Part shown: in pieces, positions 8,236-16,058 of the stretch | How positions within the stretch are numbered: position 1 is the stretch's first letter | Layout of the letters: each line of letters begins with the position of its first letter | Source of the DNA: Acidiphilium acidophilum | Lineage (GTDB): Bacteria > Pseudomonadota > Alphaproteobacteria > Acetobacterales > Acetobacteraceae | Assembly (NCBI RefSeq): GCF_033842475.1 | Contig: NZ_JAWXYB010000018.1 | Span: 3,393,501 to 3,457,500 of the forward strand | Length of the DNA stretch: 64,000 nt | Reading direction: 5' to 3' | Translations under genes and position numbers: made by a program | Notes under the pieces: generated by a model | Databases searched by the model: none | Seen by the model: the letters and a program-made list of their open reading frames with translations, nothing else | Told to the model about the DNA's origin: nothing

Positions 8236-8681
8236 CGATCCCGGCCCTCGCCGCGTTCTACCGCTGGGATCTTGCGTTTCACGTGATGTCGATCATCGCG
8301 TGGATGGCGGCGTTGTTCTATCTGCCGCGTCTCTATGTCTATCATTGCCAGGTCGCACCTGGATCGTTGGAGTCGGCGCGATTCAAGGTGATGGAACGCC
8401 GCCTGCTCAAGCAGATCGCCACCCCCGCGATGATATCGTCGTGGATTTTCGGCATTCTGCTGATCCTCACGCCCGGCGCGATTTCGTGGTCGGCACCGTG
8501 GTGGTGGGTGAAGTTCACCTGCGTGATCCTGATGAGCGGGTTTCATGGTGCAATGTCAAAATGGCGCAAGAATTTTCTGAACGACCGCAACGTGAAACCC
8601 GAGCGGTTCTATCGGATCGCCAATGAAGTTCCGACGATCCTGATGGTGATCATCGTGATCATGGTGTTCGTCAAACCCTGA
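8232..8681 (+). CDS. hemJ: Protoporphyrinogen IX oxidase HemJ
   Basis: A 149-residue integral membrane protein oxidising protoporphyrinogen IX to protoporphyrin IX. It has four hydrophobic segments, the FHVMSIIAWMAALFYLPRLYVYH N-terminal motif with the conserved histidine, and the WWWVKFTCVILMSGFHG and FRIANEVPTILMVIIVIMVF-type C-terminal segments typical of the HemJ (formerly UPF0093) family. Position in the same overlapping operon as hemE and hemH supports the assignment. No oxygen-dependent HemY or HemG gene occurs in the window. Confidence 0.93.
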   Translation: MTIPALAAFYRWDLAFHVMSIIAWMAALFYLPRLYVYHCQVAPGSLESARFKVMERRLLKQIATPAMISSWIFGILLILTPGAISWSAPWWWVKFTCVILMSGFHGAMSKWRKNFLNDRNVKPERFYRIANEVPTILMVIIVIMVFVKP

Positions 8682-9170
8682 GGCCGGCACCGGGCCGATC
8701 GCCGATACGCTCTCGGTCGCACGGCTACATCCAAGTCGAACACGACAATAATAATGACCTTTTCGGAGGTCAGGACCGCGTGGCAAATATGACGGCCCGA
8801 TGATATTCAAAGCGGTTGTCGCTTTCATTCAATACTTCGGCAACCCGGCGAATGAAAACTGATCCCGCACTCAGAACAAATCAAAATTGTCGGTGTGGCG
8901 GTCGGGGGCGACATCAGATGTGTTCGACATAGGCGGCAAGGCTGGAACAGCGTTTCGTCGTGAAGGGGTTGGCGTTGATATCGAAAAATCATCGAACATT
9001 GCGAAGGACAGGTGGTTTTTACAGGCAGCATGATGCCGAAGGCACATCGCCGGGCTGAACCGCTCCGGACCAAGGCGACCGGATCGGTCGGGTGATCGCG
9101 GTAAGGCGGTATCCGAAAGTCTTCGTTCGACCGGAATGAACTTCAATCAGAACAGTGAGGCATCAATACA
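8682..9170. other. Intergenic region of about 490 bp without a supportable gene
   Basis: The gap between the haem operon and the outer-membrane protein gene is relatively AT-rich and contains stop codons in all frames. Short reverse-strand frames here have no domain content. Two small inverted repeats stand out: TGACCT-N6-AGGTCA at 8755-8772 and AAAGCG-N5-CGCTTT at 8809-8825. Either could be a terminator or operator, but neither has a T-run. The promoter of the next gene must lie at the right end; a GAGG motif precedes its ATG. Confidence 0.5.
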
Positions 9171-10334
9171 ATGAAACGAAATTCAACGCGCGCTCTGCTG
9201 GGCGCGGGAGTCGGCCTTATCGCCCTTGGTCTCGCAGGCGGGACCGCGCAGGCGCAGGTTTCCGTCAAGCAGATGACGATCGATGGCGGCCCGCTCGGCC
9301 CGCTCAACATCAGCGGCGGCTTCGATGCCGATCTCTATGCGTTTTCGGGAGCGAATGCCGATACACTGCTTGGCACCAACAAATCCAGCGGCGCGATCGC
9401 CCGTGTGCTCGACCTGAAAATCGTCAAACCGACCGGGCTGGTGCAGTTCACCGTCGAGGTGAAGCCCGATGATTCGGTCTATTTCGGCGTCAAGCCGGGC
9501 AGTATGTCGACCAATACCTTCACACTCGGGCCGGTCTATGCCGCCTATGTGACGCTGGCTCCCTCGAAGGCGTTCAGCATCTCGGTCGGTCAGGTCTATT
9601 CGACCGAAGGTTGGGAATCCTCAACCGACTGGAACAACGCCAATATCATCGACTCGCCCTTGTATTACGTCGAGAATTCATCGAGCCGGGGTGTCGCCGC
9701 GACCTACACGCAGGGCCCGATCTCCGCGACGGTGACCTATGGCGATGGTTTCGATTCCGGCGTGTTCAACGTGGTGCAGGGGCTGGTGACCTATTCGCCG
9801 AATGCCGATAACGCCGCCTCGGTCTATGGCACGATCAACTTCGGACGCACCGGGCCCAACACCTACGCCTACGGCAACGGCACCACCGGTTATGGCTATC
9901 CGAGCTACAATGCCGCCTATGTCAACTCGAACATGATCGGTGCCTATTACGACTATACCCATGGCAATCTCAGCCTCATCCCCGAGGTTCAGTATGTCTA
10001 TGCGAAGGTCGACCACCAGATCGGGATCGACAAATTCACCAGCAATTTCGGGGCCGAATTGATCGGCGACTACAAATTCGGCAAATCGCCCTGGTCGGTC
10101 GGCGGACAGGTGATGTATTATTCCAATAACGGGCCCGAGGCGTGGTATCTCAATGCCCGTTCCGCCGGTATCGGCCTCGGCGTGACGCCGACATGGCAAC
10201 AGGGCAACATTTTCGCGCGCGGCGAAGTCGGCATGTTCCACCTGACCAGCATCGGCACCGGCCCTGCCTTCGGCGGCGGCGGCACCGATCGCAACCAGGT
10301 GATCGGTCTGCTCGAAGCCGGGGTGGTCTTCTGA
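9171..10334 (+). CDS. Outer-membrane beta-barrel protein (porin-like)
   Basis: A 387-residue protein with a Sec signal peptide (cleavage after GGTAQAQ, about residue 29) and a mature region made of alternating amphipathic strands rich in Gly, Tyr, Asn and Ser (for example AYVTLAPSKAFSISVGQVY and NLSLIPEVQYVYAKV). It ends in the terminal phenylalanine (GVVF) required for BAM insertion. It resembles the BBP2/OmpL-type bacterial barrels. The Gly-Tyr-rich stretch around residues 240-260 is probably a surface loop. It stands alone and is followed by a strong stem-loop. Substrate and regulation are not visible. Confidence 0.82.
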   Translation: MKRNSTRALLGAGVGLIALGLAGGTAQAQVSVKQMTIDGGPLGPLNISGGFDADLYAFSGANADTLLGTNKSSGAIARVLDLKIVKPTGLVQFTVEVKPDDSVYFGVKPGSMSTNTFTLGPVYAAYVTLAPSKAFSISVGQVYSTEGWESSTDWNNANIIDSPLYYVENSSSRGVAATYTQGPISATVTYGDGFDSGVFNVVQGLVTYSPNADNAASVYGTINFGRTGPNTYAYGNGTTGYGYPSYNAAYVNSNMIGAYYDYTHGNLSLIPEVQYVYAKVDHQIGIDKFTSNFGAELIGDYKFGKSPWSVGGQVMYYSNNGPEAWYLNARSAGIGLGVTPTWQQGNIFARGEVGMFHLTSIGTGPAFGGGGTDRNQVIGLLEAGVVF

Positions 10335-10350
10335 TCGCAGGAATTCTTCG

Positions 10351-10387
10351 AACCGTCACACCGTGCGGCTTGCACGGCGTGACGGTT
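10351..10387 (+). terminator. Long stem-loop after the porin gene
   Basis: AACCGTCACACCGTGC and GCACGGCGTGACGGTT form a 16-bp stem with one A-C mismatch and a GGCTT loop, 17 bp after the stop codon. There is no T-run after it, so it may terminate only partly or mainly protect the 3' end of the porin mRNA. Confidence 0.55.
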
Positions 10388-10518
10388 GGTGGATTCAAGG
10401 ATGACTCCGCACCCCTCGCGGCGTTATGGTGCTACCGGGTCCGGGCGAAGTCGTTCACGGACGACCAGCTGGTGAGGCGCAGCGCCGATTTCGGTCGTAA
10501 CTCGTTCAAACATCGAGG

Positions 10519-11634
10519 ATGATGATGATGGTTGGTGATTTCACCCCGGACCGCCGGACCGTACTGAAACTTGCCGCCGCCGGCACCGCTGCCGCGCTGG
10601 CGCCCGCAACCGGCCACGCCGTCGGGATCAGTCCCGCCCTGATCAAGGGCGCCAAACACGAAGGCGGACTCAACACCATCGCGTTGCCGCCGGACTGGGC
10701 CAATTACGGCGAGATCATCAGCACCTTCGAGAAAAAATACGGCATCCCGATCAAGAACGCGGCACCCGACGACACCTCCGCCGAGGAATTGCAGTCGATC
10801 CGCTCGATGCGTGGTCAGTCCCGCGGGCCGGACGTGGTCGATGTCGGCCTGTCCTTCGCGCTCGACGGCGCGAAGCAGGGGCTGTTCAAACCTTACAAAG
10901 TCTCGACGTGGAGCACGATTCCCGCCGCGATGAAGGACCCTGCCGGCCTCTGGTACGGCGATTATTTCGGCCTGATCTCGTTCGGCGTGAACATGTCGGT
11001 TGCGAAAGTCGCGCCGCAGAGCTGGGCCGATTTGAAAAAGCCGGACTACAAGGGCATGGTCGCTCTGAACGGCAGCCCGCTCGGCGCCGGCGCGGCGTTT
11101 GCCGGCGTGTTCGCCGCGGCACTGGCCAATGGCGGTTCGCTCGACAACATCATGCCGGGCATCGAGTTCTTCGCCGACCTCGCCAAGCGGGGTAATTTCG
11201 ATCCCTCGGCGGCGACCTCGGCGAGTCTGGTTTCCGGCCAGACGCCAGTGGTGATCAACTGGGATTACCTCAACCTCGCGCAGGCCAAGAAATCCAAGGC
11301 GATGACCAGGATCGACACGGTCATCCCCGCTGATGCCAAGCCCTATGGCGCATTCTATTGCCAGGCGATCAGCAAATTCGCCCCGCACCCCAAGGCTGCC
11401 GAACTCTGGCAGGAATTCATCTATTCCGATGAAGGCCAGTTGCTCTATCTCAAGGGCTTCGCCCACCCGGCGCGCTTTTCGGCCATGGTCAAGGCCGGTG
11501 CAATCCCGGCGGCAATGATGGCGGCATTGCCCCCGGCCAAGCCCTATGGCGAGGCCCTGTTCGCAACCATCGAACAAACGAAAAAGGCTCAAGCGGCCCT
11601 GACCGAGAACTGGACTAAAATGGTCAAGGCGTGA
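10519..11634 (+). CDS. ABC transporter substrate-binding protein (PotD/Fe3+-type family)
   Basis: A 371-residue periplasmic solute-binding protein with an N-terminal twin-arginine-like leader (DRRTVLKLAAAGTAAALAPATGHA). The mature part has the family 1 solute-binding pattern, including NTIALPPDWANYGEIISTFEKKYGI, VSWADLKKPDYKGMVAL-type and GQTPVVINWDYL segments. It heads an operon with two permeases and an ATPase. The ligand is not shown by sequence. The next genes, an inositol-monophosphatase-family enzyme, a GpdQ-like phosphodiesterase and a choline sulfatase, suggest a phosphodiester or phosphorylated head group such as glycerophosphocholine; that is inference. Alternatives are polyamines, 2-aminoethylphosphonate or iron. 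Confidence 0.85.
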   Translation: MMMMVGDFTPDRRTVLKLAAAGTAAALAPATGHAVGISPALIKGAKHEGGLNTIALPPDWANYGEIISTFEKKYGIPIKNAAPDDTSAEELQSIRSMRGQSRGPDVVDVGLSFALDGAKQGLFKPYKVSTWSTIPAAMKDPAGLWYGDYFGLISFGVNMSVAKVAPQSWADLKKPDYKGMVALNGSPLGAGAAFAGVFAAALANGGSLDNIMPGIEFFADLAKRGNFDPSAATSASLVSGQTPVVINWDYLNLAQAKKSKAMTRIDTVIPADAKPYGAFYCQAISKFAPHPKAAELWQEFIYSDEGQLLYLKGFAHPARFSAMVKAGAIPAAMMAALPPAKPYGEALFATIEQTKKAQAALTENWTKMVKA

Positions 11635-12515
11635 GTGCGGCAACGACACCACCGCCAGCCCGTGCCGCCCGGTCCGGCGGCTGGTTCACCTTCGTGTTCA
11701 TGGCGCCGTTTCTGCTCTACGTTTCGGCGTTCCTGATCCTGCCGACCCTGATGCTGCTCGCGACTGCGTTCCTCGGCAAGCACGGGCTCACGCTGCACTA
11801 TGTCCGGTCCCTGGGTCAGGGCCAGACCGTGGTGGCGTTCCGCAACTCGATCGAGCTTTCCGCCCTCGCCGCCTTCGTCGGCCTCGTGATCGGGGGGCTG
11901 ACCGCCTATTTCGTGCTGCTGCCGGGCATGCCGCGCGGGCTGCGCTCGCTGGTGACCACCTTCGGCGCGGTGGCGGCGAATTTCGCGGGCGTGCCGCTCG
12001 CCTTCGCGTTCATCGCCACGCTCGGCAGCCTCGGGATCATTACCGTCTGGCTCAAACTGATCGGCATCAACCTCTACGGCAGCGGTTTCACCCTCTATTC
12101 CCTGCCGGGCCTCGTGCTGGTCTATGCCTATTTCCAGATCCCGCTGATGGTTATCGTGATCACCCCGGCACTCGAAGCACTCCGCCGCGAATGGCGCGAG
12201 GCGGCGGAAAACCTCGGCGCTTCGGCGTGGGATTACTGGCGCCATGTCGGTCTGCCGATCCTGCTGCCCTCGCTGCTTTCGGCCTATATCCTGCTGTTCG
12301 GCAACGCGTTCTCGGCTTATGCCACCCCCTACGCGCTGACCTCGGGGATCGTCGCCCTCGTGCCGGTCGCGATCAGCAATGTCCTGTCCGGCAACGTCAT
12401 GGTCTCGCAGCAGACCGGCGCCGCCCTCGCCCTTGGCATGATCGGGGTGATGGTCGTGGTCATGGGTATCTATGCGCTGATCGCCCGCCGGGTGGGCCGC
12501 TGGGTGAAACGATGA
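11631..12515 (+). CDS. ABC transporter permease 1 (PotB-like)
   Basis: A 294-residue inner-membrane permease with six predicted hydrophobic segments. The EAA loop that contacts the ATPase is visible as EALRREWREAAENLGASAWDYWRHVGLPILLPS. The ATG overlaps the stop of the binding-protein gene (ATGA-type overlap), and its own stop overlaps the start of permease 2. Family members pair with a second, PotC-like permease, as here. Confidence 0.9.
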   Translation: MSAATTPPPARAARSGGWFTFVFMAPFLLYVSAFLILPTLMLLATAFLGKHGLTLHYVRSLGQGQTVVAFRNSIELSALAAFVGLVIGGLTAYFVLLPGMPRGLRSLVTTFGAVAANFAGVPLAFAFIATLGSLGIITVWLKLIGINLYGSGFTLYSLPGLVLVYAYFQIPLMVIVITPALEALRREWREAAENLGASAWDYWRHVGLPILLPSLLSAYILLFGNAFSAYATPYALTSGIVALVPVAISNVLSGNVMVSQQTGAALALGMIGVMVVVMGIYALIARRVGRWVKR

Positions 12516-13297
12516 CGAGGCGCGGCGCCACCCTGATCCCCAGCCTAGGGCTCGGTGTGGTCGGGCTTTATTTCATCACGCCGTTGCTCGCGACCGGGGT
12601 ATTCAGCCTGTGGGAGGGCGGCGACCGCTACGGTTTTGCCGCCTATGGCGCGCTGATCCACCAGCCCAAACTGTGGCAGAGCCTCGGCCTGTCGGTCCGT
12701 CTCGCGATCGAGACCATCCTGGTCGGGCTGGTCGTTCTGGTCCCCGCCGTGTTCTGGCTGAATTTGCGGGTTCAGCGCCTCCGCCCGCTATTCGATTTTC
12801 TCTCCGTCCTGCCCTTCGTGGTGCCGCCGATCGCTCTGGTTGCCGGCATGACCACGCTCTATACCGGGCCGGACTGGTTCGTCGGCACCGCCAACTACCT
12901 CGTGGTCCCCTATGTCATCCTCGCTTTGCCCTACACGTACCGCGCTCTCGATGTCGGCATGCGCGCGCTCGACCTGAAAACCCTGACCGAAGCCTCCCAA
13001 AGCCTCGGTGCCGGCTGGCTCACGCTCATTTTCCGCGTCGTGGTCCCCAACCTGACCACCGCATTGATCGGCGCAGCACTTTTGACCATCGCGATCGTGA
13101 TGGGCGAATTCACCTTCGCCAACATCCTGCTGTTCAATACCTTCGCGGTCTATATCGACTATGTCGGCCAGACCTCGGCCACCGAAGCCTCGGCCCTCAC
13201 CCTGTTGAGCTTTCTGATCACCTGGCTCGCGATGCTCGGGGTGCTGTTCACCGGTCGCAGCGGGCGCGGTCAGGTCCAGATCGGCGGGGCGCGCTGA
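12512..13297 (+). CDS. ABC transporter permease 2 (PotC-like)
   Basis: A 261-residue permease with six hydrophobic segments and an EAA loop (DLKTLTEASQSLGAGWLTLIFRVVVPNLTTA). The start at 12512 overlaps the permease 1 stop by 4 bp. Its TGA (13295-13297) shares one base with the ATG of the ATPase gene, so the importer is translated as a coupled set. Confidence 0.9.
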   Translation: MTRRGATLIPSLGLGVVGLYFITPLLATGVFSLWEGGDRYGFAAYGALIHQPKLWQSLGLSVRLAIETILVGLVVLVPAVFWLNLRVQRLRPLFDFLSVLPFVVPPIALVAGMTTLYTGPDWFVGTANYLVVPYVILALPYTYRALDVGMRALDLKTLTEASQSLGAGWLTLIFRVVVPNLTTALIGAALLTIAIVMGEFTFANILLFNTFAVYIDYVGQTSATEASALTLLSFLITWLAMLGVLFTGRSGRGQVQIGGAR

Positions 13298-14355
13298 TGG
13301 ATTACCTGACGCTCGATGCCATTGCGAAGCATTATGGCAGCCGCGCTGTCCTGCGCCATGTTTCGCTGGCGCTCCGGCCCGGCGAATTCGTCTCCCTGCT
13401 CGGCCCCTCCGGCTGCGGCAAGACCACCCTGCTGCGGATCGTCGCGGGATTCGATCATCCCGATTTCGGTCGCGTCATGCTGGACGGCAAGGACATCACC
13501 GACATTGCACCGGCAAAGCGCCAGATGGGCATGGTGTTCCAAGCCTATTCCCTGTTCCCGAACATGAGTGCGGAGGACAATGTCCGGTTCGGCCTGCGGG
13601 TCCGCAAGCAGCACGATGCCGCCCAGCGCTCCCGCGCGCGCGAATTGCTCGACCTCGTCGGCCTTGCCGAACACGCCGCGAAATATCCGCACCAGCTCTC
13701 CGGCGGCCAGCAGCAGCGCGTCGCCCTCGCCCGCGCGCTGGCGATCCGTCCATCCCTGCTTCTGCTCGATGAACCGCTCTCCGCGCTCGACGCCAAGGTG
13801 CGGGTGCAACTGCGCGACGAGATCCGCCGGATCCAGCAGGAAACCGGGGTCACCACCCTGTTCGTCACCCATGATCAGGAGGAGGCGCTCTCGATCTCCG
13901 ACCGGGTGGTGGTGATGCATGAGGGCGTATTGGCCCAGGTCGGCACGCCGGCGGCGATCTATGGCGAGCCGCAATCCATTTTCGTCGCCCGCTTCGTCGG
14001 CGCGGTCGCCGAGCTGCCCGGCACCGTTGCGGACGGTCATGCCGGCACCGTGACCATTCTGGGCCGCACTGTTCCCGCCAGCCGCGCGCGGGGCATGGCG
14101 GCGGGCACCAAAATCTACTTCCTGCTCCGCCCGGAAGCCATCCGCCTCGGCCCGCCATCCAGCGCCGGGATGTTGCAGGGCATCGTCACCGCGAGCACGT
14201 TCTTCGGCGCACTTACCAGCCTGCGTGTCGAAATCGAAGGCGGCTCGGACGCCATCACCGCCGCCATGCCGAGCACCGAGGCGTCCGGCATCACCACCAG
14301 CACCAAAGTCTCGATCACCTGGGACCCCGATGCTCCCCGATTGCTGAAAGTCTGA
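13297..14355 (+). CDS. ABC transporter ATP-binding protein (PotA-like, with TOBE domain)
   Basis: A 352-residue cytosolic ATPase that energises the importer. Walker A is GPSGCGKTT at residues 36-44, followed by the Q-loop VFQAYSLFPNM, signature LSGGQQQRVALARAL, Walker B LLLLDEPLSALD and the H-loop FVTHDQEEAL. The C-terminal 110 residues have the TOBE pattern (FLLRPEAIRLG, then ASTFFGALTSLRVEI), typical of spermidine, iron and phosphonate importers. The gene is the last of the transporter set; 69 bp separate it from the phosphatase gene, including a weak TTTTTGCAAAAA dyad. Confidence 0.92.
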   Translation: MDYLTLDAIAKHYGSRAVLRHVSLALRPGEFVSLLGPSGCGKTTLLRIVAGFDHPDFGRVMLDGKDITDIAPAKRQMGMVFQAYSLFPNMSAEDNVRFGLRVRKQHDAAQRSRARELLDLVGLAEHAAKYPHQLSGGQQQRVALARALAIRPSLLLLDEPLSALDAKVRVQLRDEIRRIQQETGVTTLFVTHDQEEALSISDRVVVMHEGVLAQVGTPAAIYGEPQSIFVARFVGAVAELPGTVADGHAGTVTILGRTVPASRARGMAAGTKIYFLLRPEAIRLGPPSSAGMLQGIVTASTFFGALTSLRVEIEGGSDAITAAMPSTEASGITTSTKVSITWDPDAPRLLKV

Positions 14356-14424
14356 TTCCGACGAGTCTTTTCGTTCCTTTTTGCAAAAAAGTCCGCCTTG
14401 CCTCTGTCTTGACGAAGGACCGCC

Positions 14425-15219
14425 ATGAGTACCCTGCCTGCCGGCGCCATCGAAGCCGCCATTGCCGCCGCCGAAGCCGCCGGCACCGTCATCCGCCCCT
14501 ATTTCCGTGCCGGGCTGACCGCTGACGACAAATCCGACGACAGTCCCGTCACCCTGGCCGACCGCGCTGCCGAACAGGCGATCCGCGCGATCATGGCCGC
14601 GCGCTTCCCCCAATTCGGCGTGATCGGCGAGGAGTTCGGCGACCAGCGATCGGGCCGCTACAACTGGGTGATCGACCCGATCGACGGCACCCGCGAGTTC
14701 ATCACCGGCCGCCCCACCTTCGTCACCCTGATAGCGCTGGTCGAGGATGGGGTGCCGATCCTCGGCCTGATCGACCAGCCGGTGATCGGCGAGCGCTGGC
14801 TGGCCGCCGAAGGCCGGCTCGATTTCACCAGCCGCTTCGGCGGCCGGATCGGGTGCCGCAAGCGCGCGCGGCTGGATCAGGCGGAACTCTCCTGCACCGG
14901 ACCGGAATGGTTCGATGAACCCCAGCTCGCCGCGTTCCACCGGCTCGAAGCCGCCTGCCGCCGCGCCTCGTGGGGGGATGACGCCTACGCCGCCGGCCTC
15001 GTCGCCCTCGGCGAGATCGACGTGATCGCCGAAGCCGGCCACAAGCCATGGGACTGGGCGGCCTCAGTTCCAATAGTGGCAGCAGCCGGAGGGACGATGT
15101 GCGACTGGTCGGGCAACCCCCTCCACCTCGATGCTGAGCATGACGGCACGGTTCTGATCCTCGGCGACCCCGGCCTGAAAGGAGCCGCCCTCGCCGCTCT
15201 GTGCGCATCCCCATGCTGA
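14425..15219 (+). CDS. Inositol-monophosphatase-family phosphatase (HisN/CysQ-like)
   Basis: A 264-residue Mg2+/Li+-sensitive phosphatase fold. The metal-binding motifs are GEEFG (E69-E70), DPIDGTREF (D84, D87) and the C-terminal GHKPWDWAASVPIVAAAGG. The family includes inositol-1-phosphatase, histidinol-phosphatase HisN and PAP phosphatase CysQ; the DPIDGTREFITGRPTF form is most like the HisN group. Its place between an ABC importer and a GpdQ-like phosphodiesterase suggests it dephosphorylates a product of the imported compound, perhaps glycerol phosphate or another head-group phosphate. The stop overlaps the next start. Confidence 0.85.
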   Translation: MSTLPAGAIEAAIAAAEAAGTVIRPYFRAGLTADDKSDDSPVTLADRAAEQAIRAIMAARFPQFGVIGEEFGDQRSGRYNWVIDPIDGTREFITGRPTFVTLIALVEDGVPILGLIDQPVIGERWLAAEGRLDFTSRFGGRIGCRKRARLDQAELSCTGPEWFDEPQLAAFHRLEAACRRASWGDDAYAAGLVALGEIDVIAEAGHKPWDWAASVPIVAAAGGTMCDWSGNPLHLDAEHDGTVLILGDPGLKGAALAALCASPC

Positions 15220-16058
15220 TCGCCCATCTGACCGATCTTCACGTCCGCCCCTTCGGCAAACCGGCCAATCGCGTGGTCGAGACCAATCTGATGGTCGAAC
15301 GCGCGATCCGCCAGGTCGCCGGCTTCGCGCTGGATGCGGTGATCATCACCGGCGACCTCACTGAAAACGGTCTGCCCGAGGAATACGCCGAGCTGCGCCG
15401 CCTGCTCGATGGCCGCCTCACCTGCCCGATCTACGCGGTTCCCGGCAATCACGATCGTCGCGAGATCTTCCGCACCGCGCTTGGCCACTGGCCGGGGATC
15501 GGCGATCACCCGGATTTCATCCATTACATCGCCGATATCGGCGATCTCCGCCTGATCATGCTCGACAGCGTGGTTCCCCATGCGGGTCACGGCGAACTCT
15601 GCGCGCGCCGCCTCGATTTTCTCGAACGCGCCCTCGCCGATGCGGCGGGTCGCGATGTCATCATCGGCCTGCATCATCCGCCGTTGCTGACCGGCATTGC
15701 CGCGATGGATGCGATCCCGCTGCGATCGCCCGAACCGTTCCTGGCCCTGCTGGCCCGGCACGGTAGGGTCCGCGCCGTTCTCAGCGGTCATCACCACCGG
15801 GTCATCATGGCGCAATCCGGGCCCACCATGCTCATTGCGGGGCCTGCGATCCCCGGCCATCAGAGCGAACTGACCTTCGACCCGGCCGCGCCCGCCTATT
15901 TCTACCTCGAACCCGGCGGCTATTTCATTCTCCGCCGCGATGGCGCGCACCTGACCGCGACGCTGGCGACAATCGGCGATTTTCCCGGCCCGTATCCCTT
16001 CGCGGTGGACGCTGACTATCCGGGCCGAAAAAAAAGCGACCAGGAAGGACCGACATGA
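15213..16058 (+). CDS. GpdQ-like metallophosphodiesterase
   Basis: A 281-residue binuclear metallophosphoesterase resembling glycerophosphodiesterase GpdQ and cyclic-nucleotide phosphodiesterases. The metal ligands are visible in LTDLHVRP (D8, H10), ITGDLTENG, VPGNHDRR, GLHHPP and SGHHHR. No signal peptide is present, so it is cytosolic and would act on an imported diester. The ATG at 15213 lies inside the upstream gene's end; a GTG at 15201 is the alternative. The gene runs directly into betC with a 4-bp overlap. The betC link makes glycerophosphocholine an attractive substrate, but this is not shown by sequence. Confidence 0.82.
   Translation: MLIAHLTDLHVRPFGKPANRVVETNLMVERAIRQVAGFALDAVIITGDLTENGLPEEYAELRRLLDGRLTCPIYAVPGNHDRREIFRTALGHWPGIGDHPDFIHYIADIGDLRLIMLDSVVPHAGHGELCARRLDFLERALADAAGRDVIIGLHHPPLLTGIAAMDAIPLRSPEPFLALLARHGRVRAVLSGHHHRVIMAQSGPTMLIAGPAIPGHQSELTFDPAAPAYFYLEPGGYFILRRDGAHLTATLATIGDFPGPYPFAVDADYPGRKKSDQEGPT

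Noticed and set aside
8871-9146. Reverse-strand 91-codon frame in the 8.7-9.2 kb gap
   Set aside because: No ribosome-binding site, no motif and amino-acid content unlike a real protein.
14355-14425. TTTTTGCAAAAA dyad as a terminator after the ABC ATPase gene
   Set aside because: AT-only stem without a GC-rich base is too weak, and the next gene appears to belong to the same functional set.
13270-15042. 590-codon minus-strand frame opposite the ABC ATPase and IMPase genes
   Set aside because: Gly/Asp-rich shadow translation without any family motif, while the plus-strand genes are certain.
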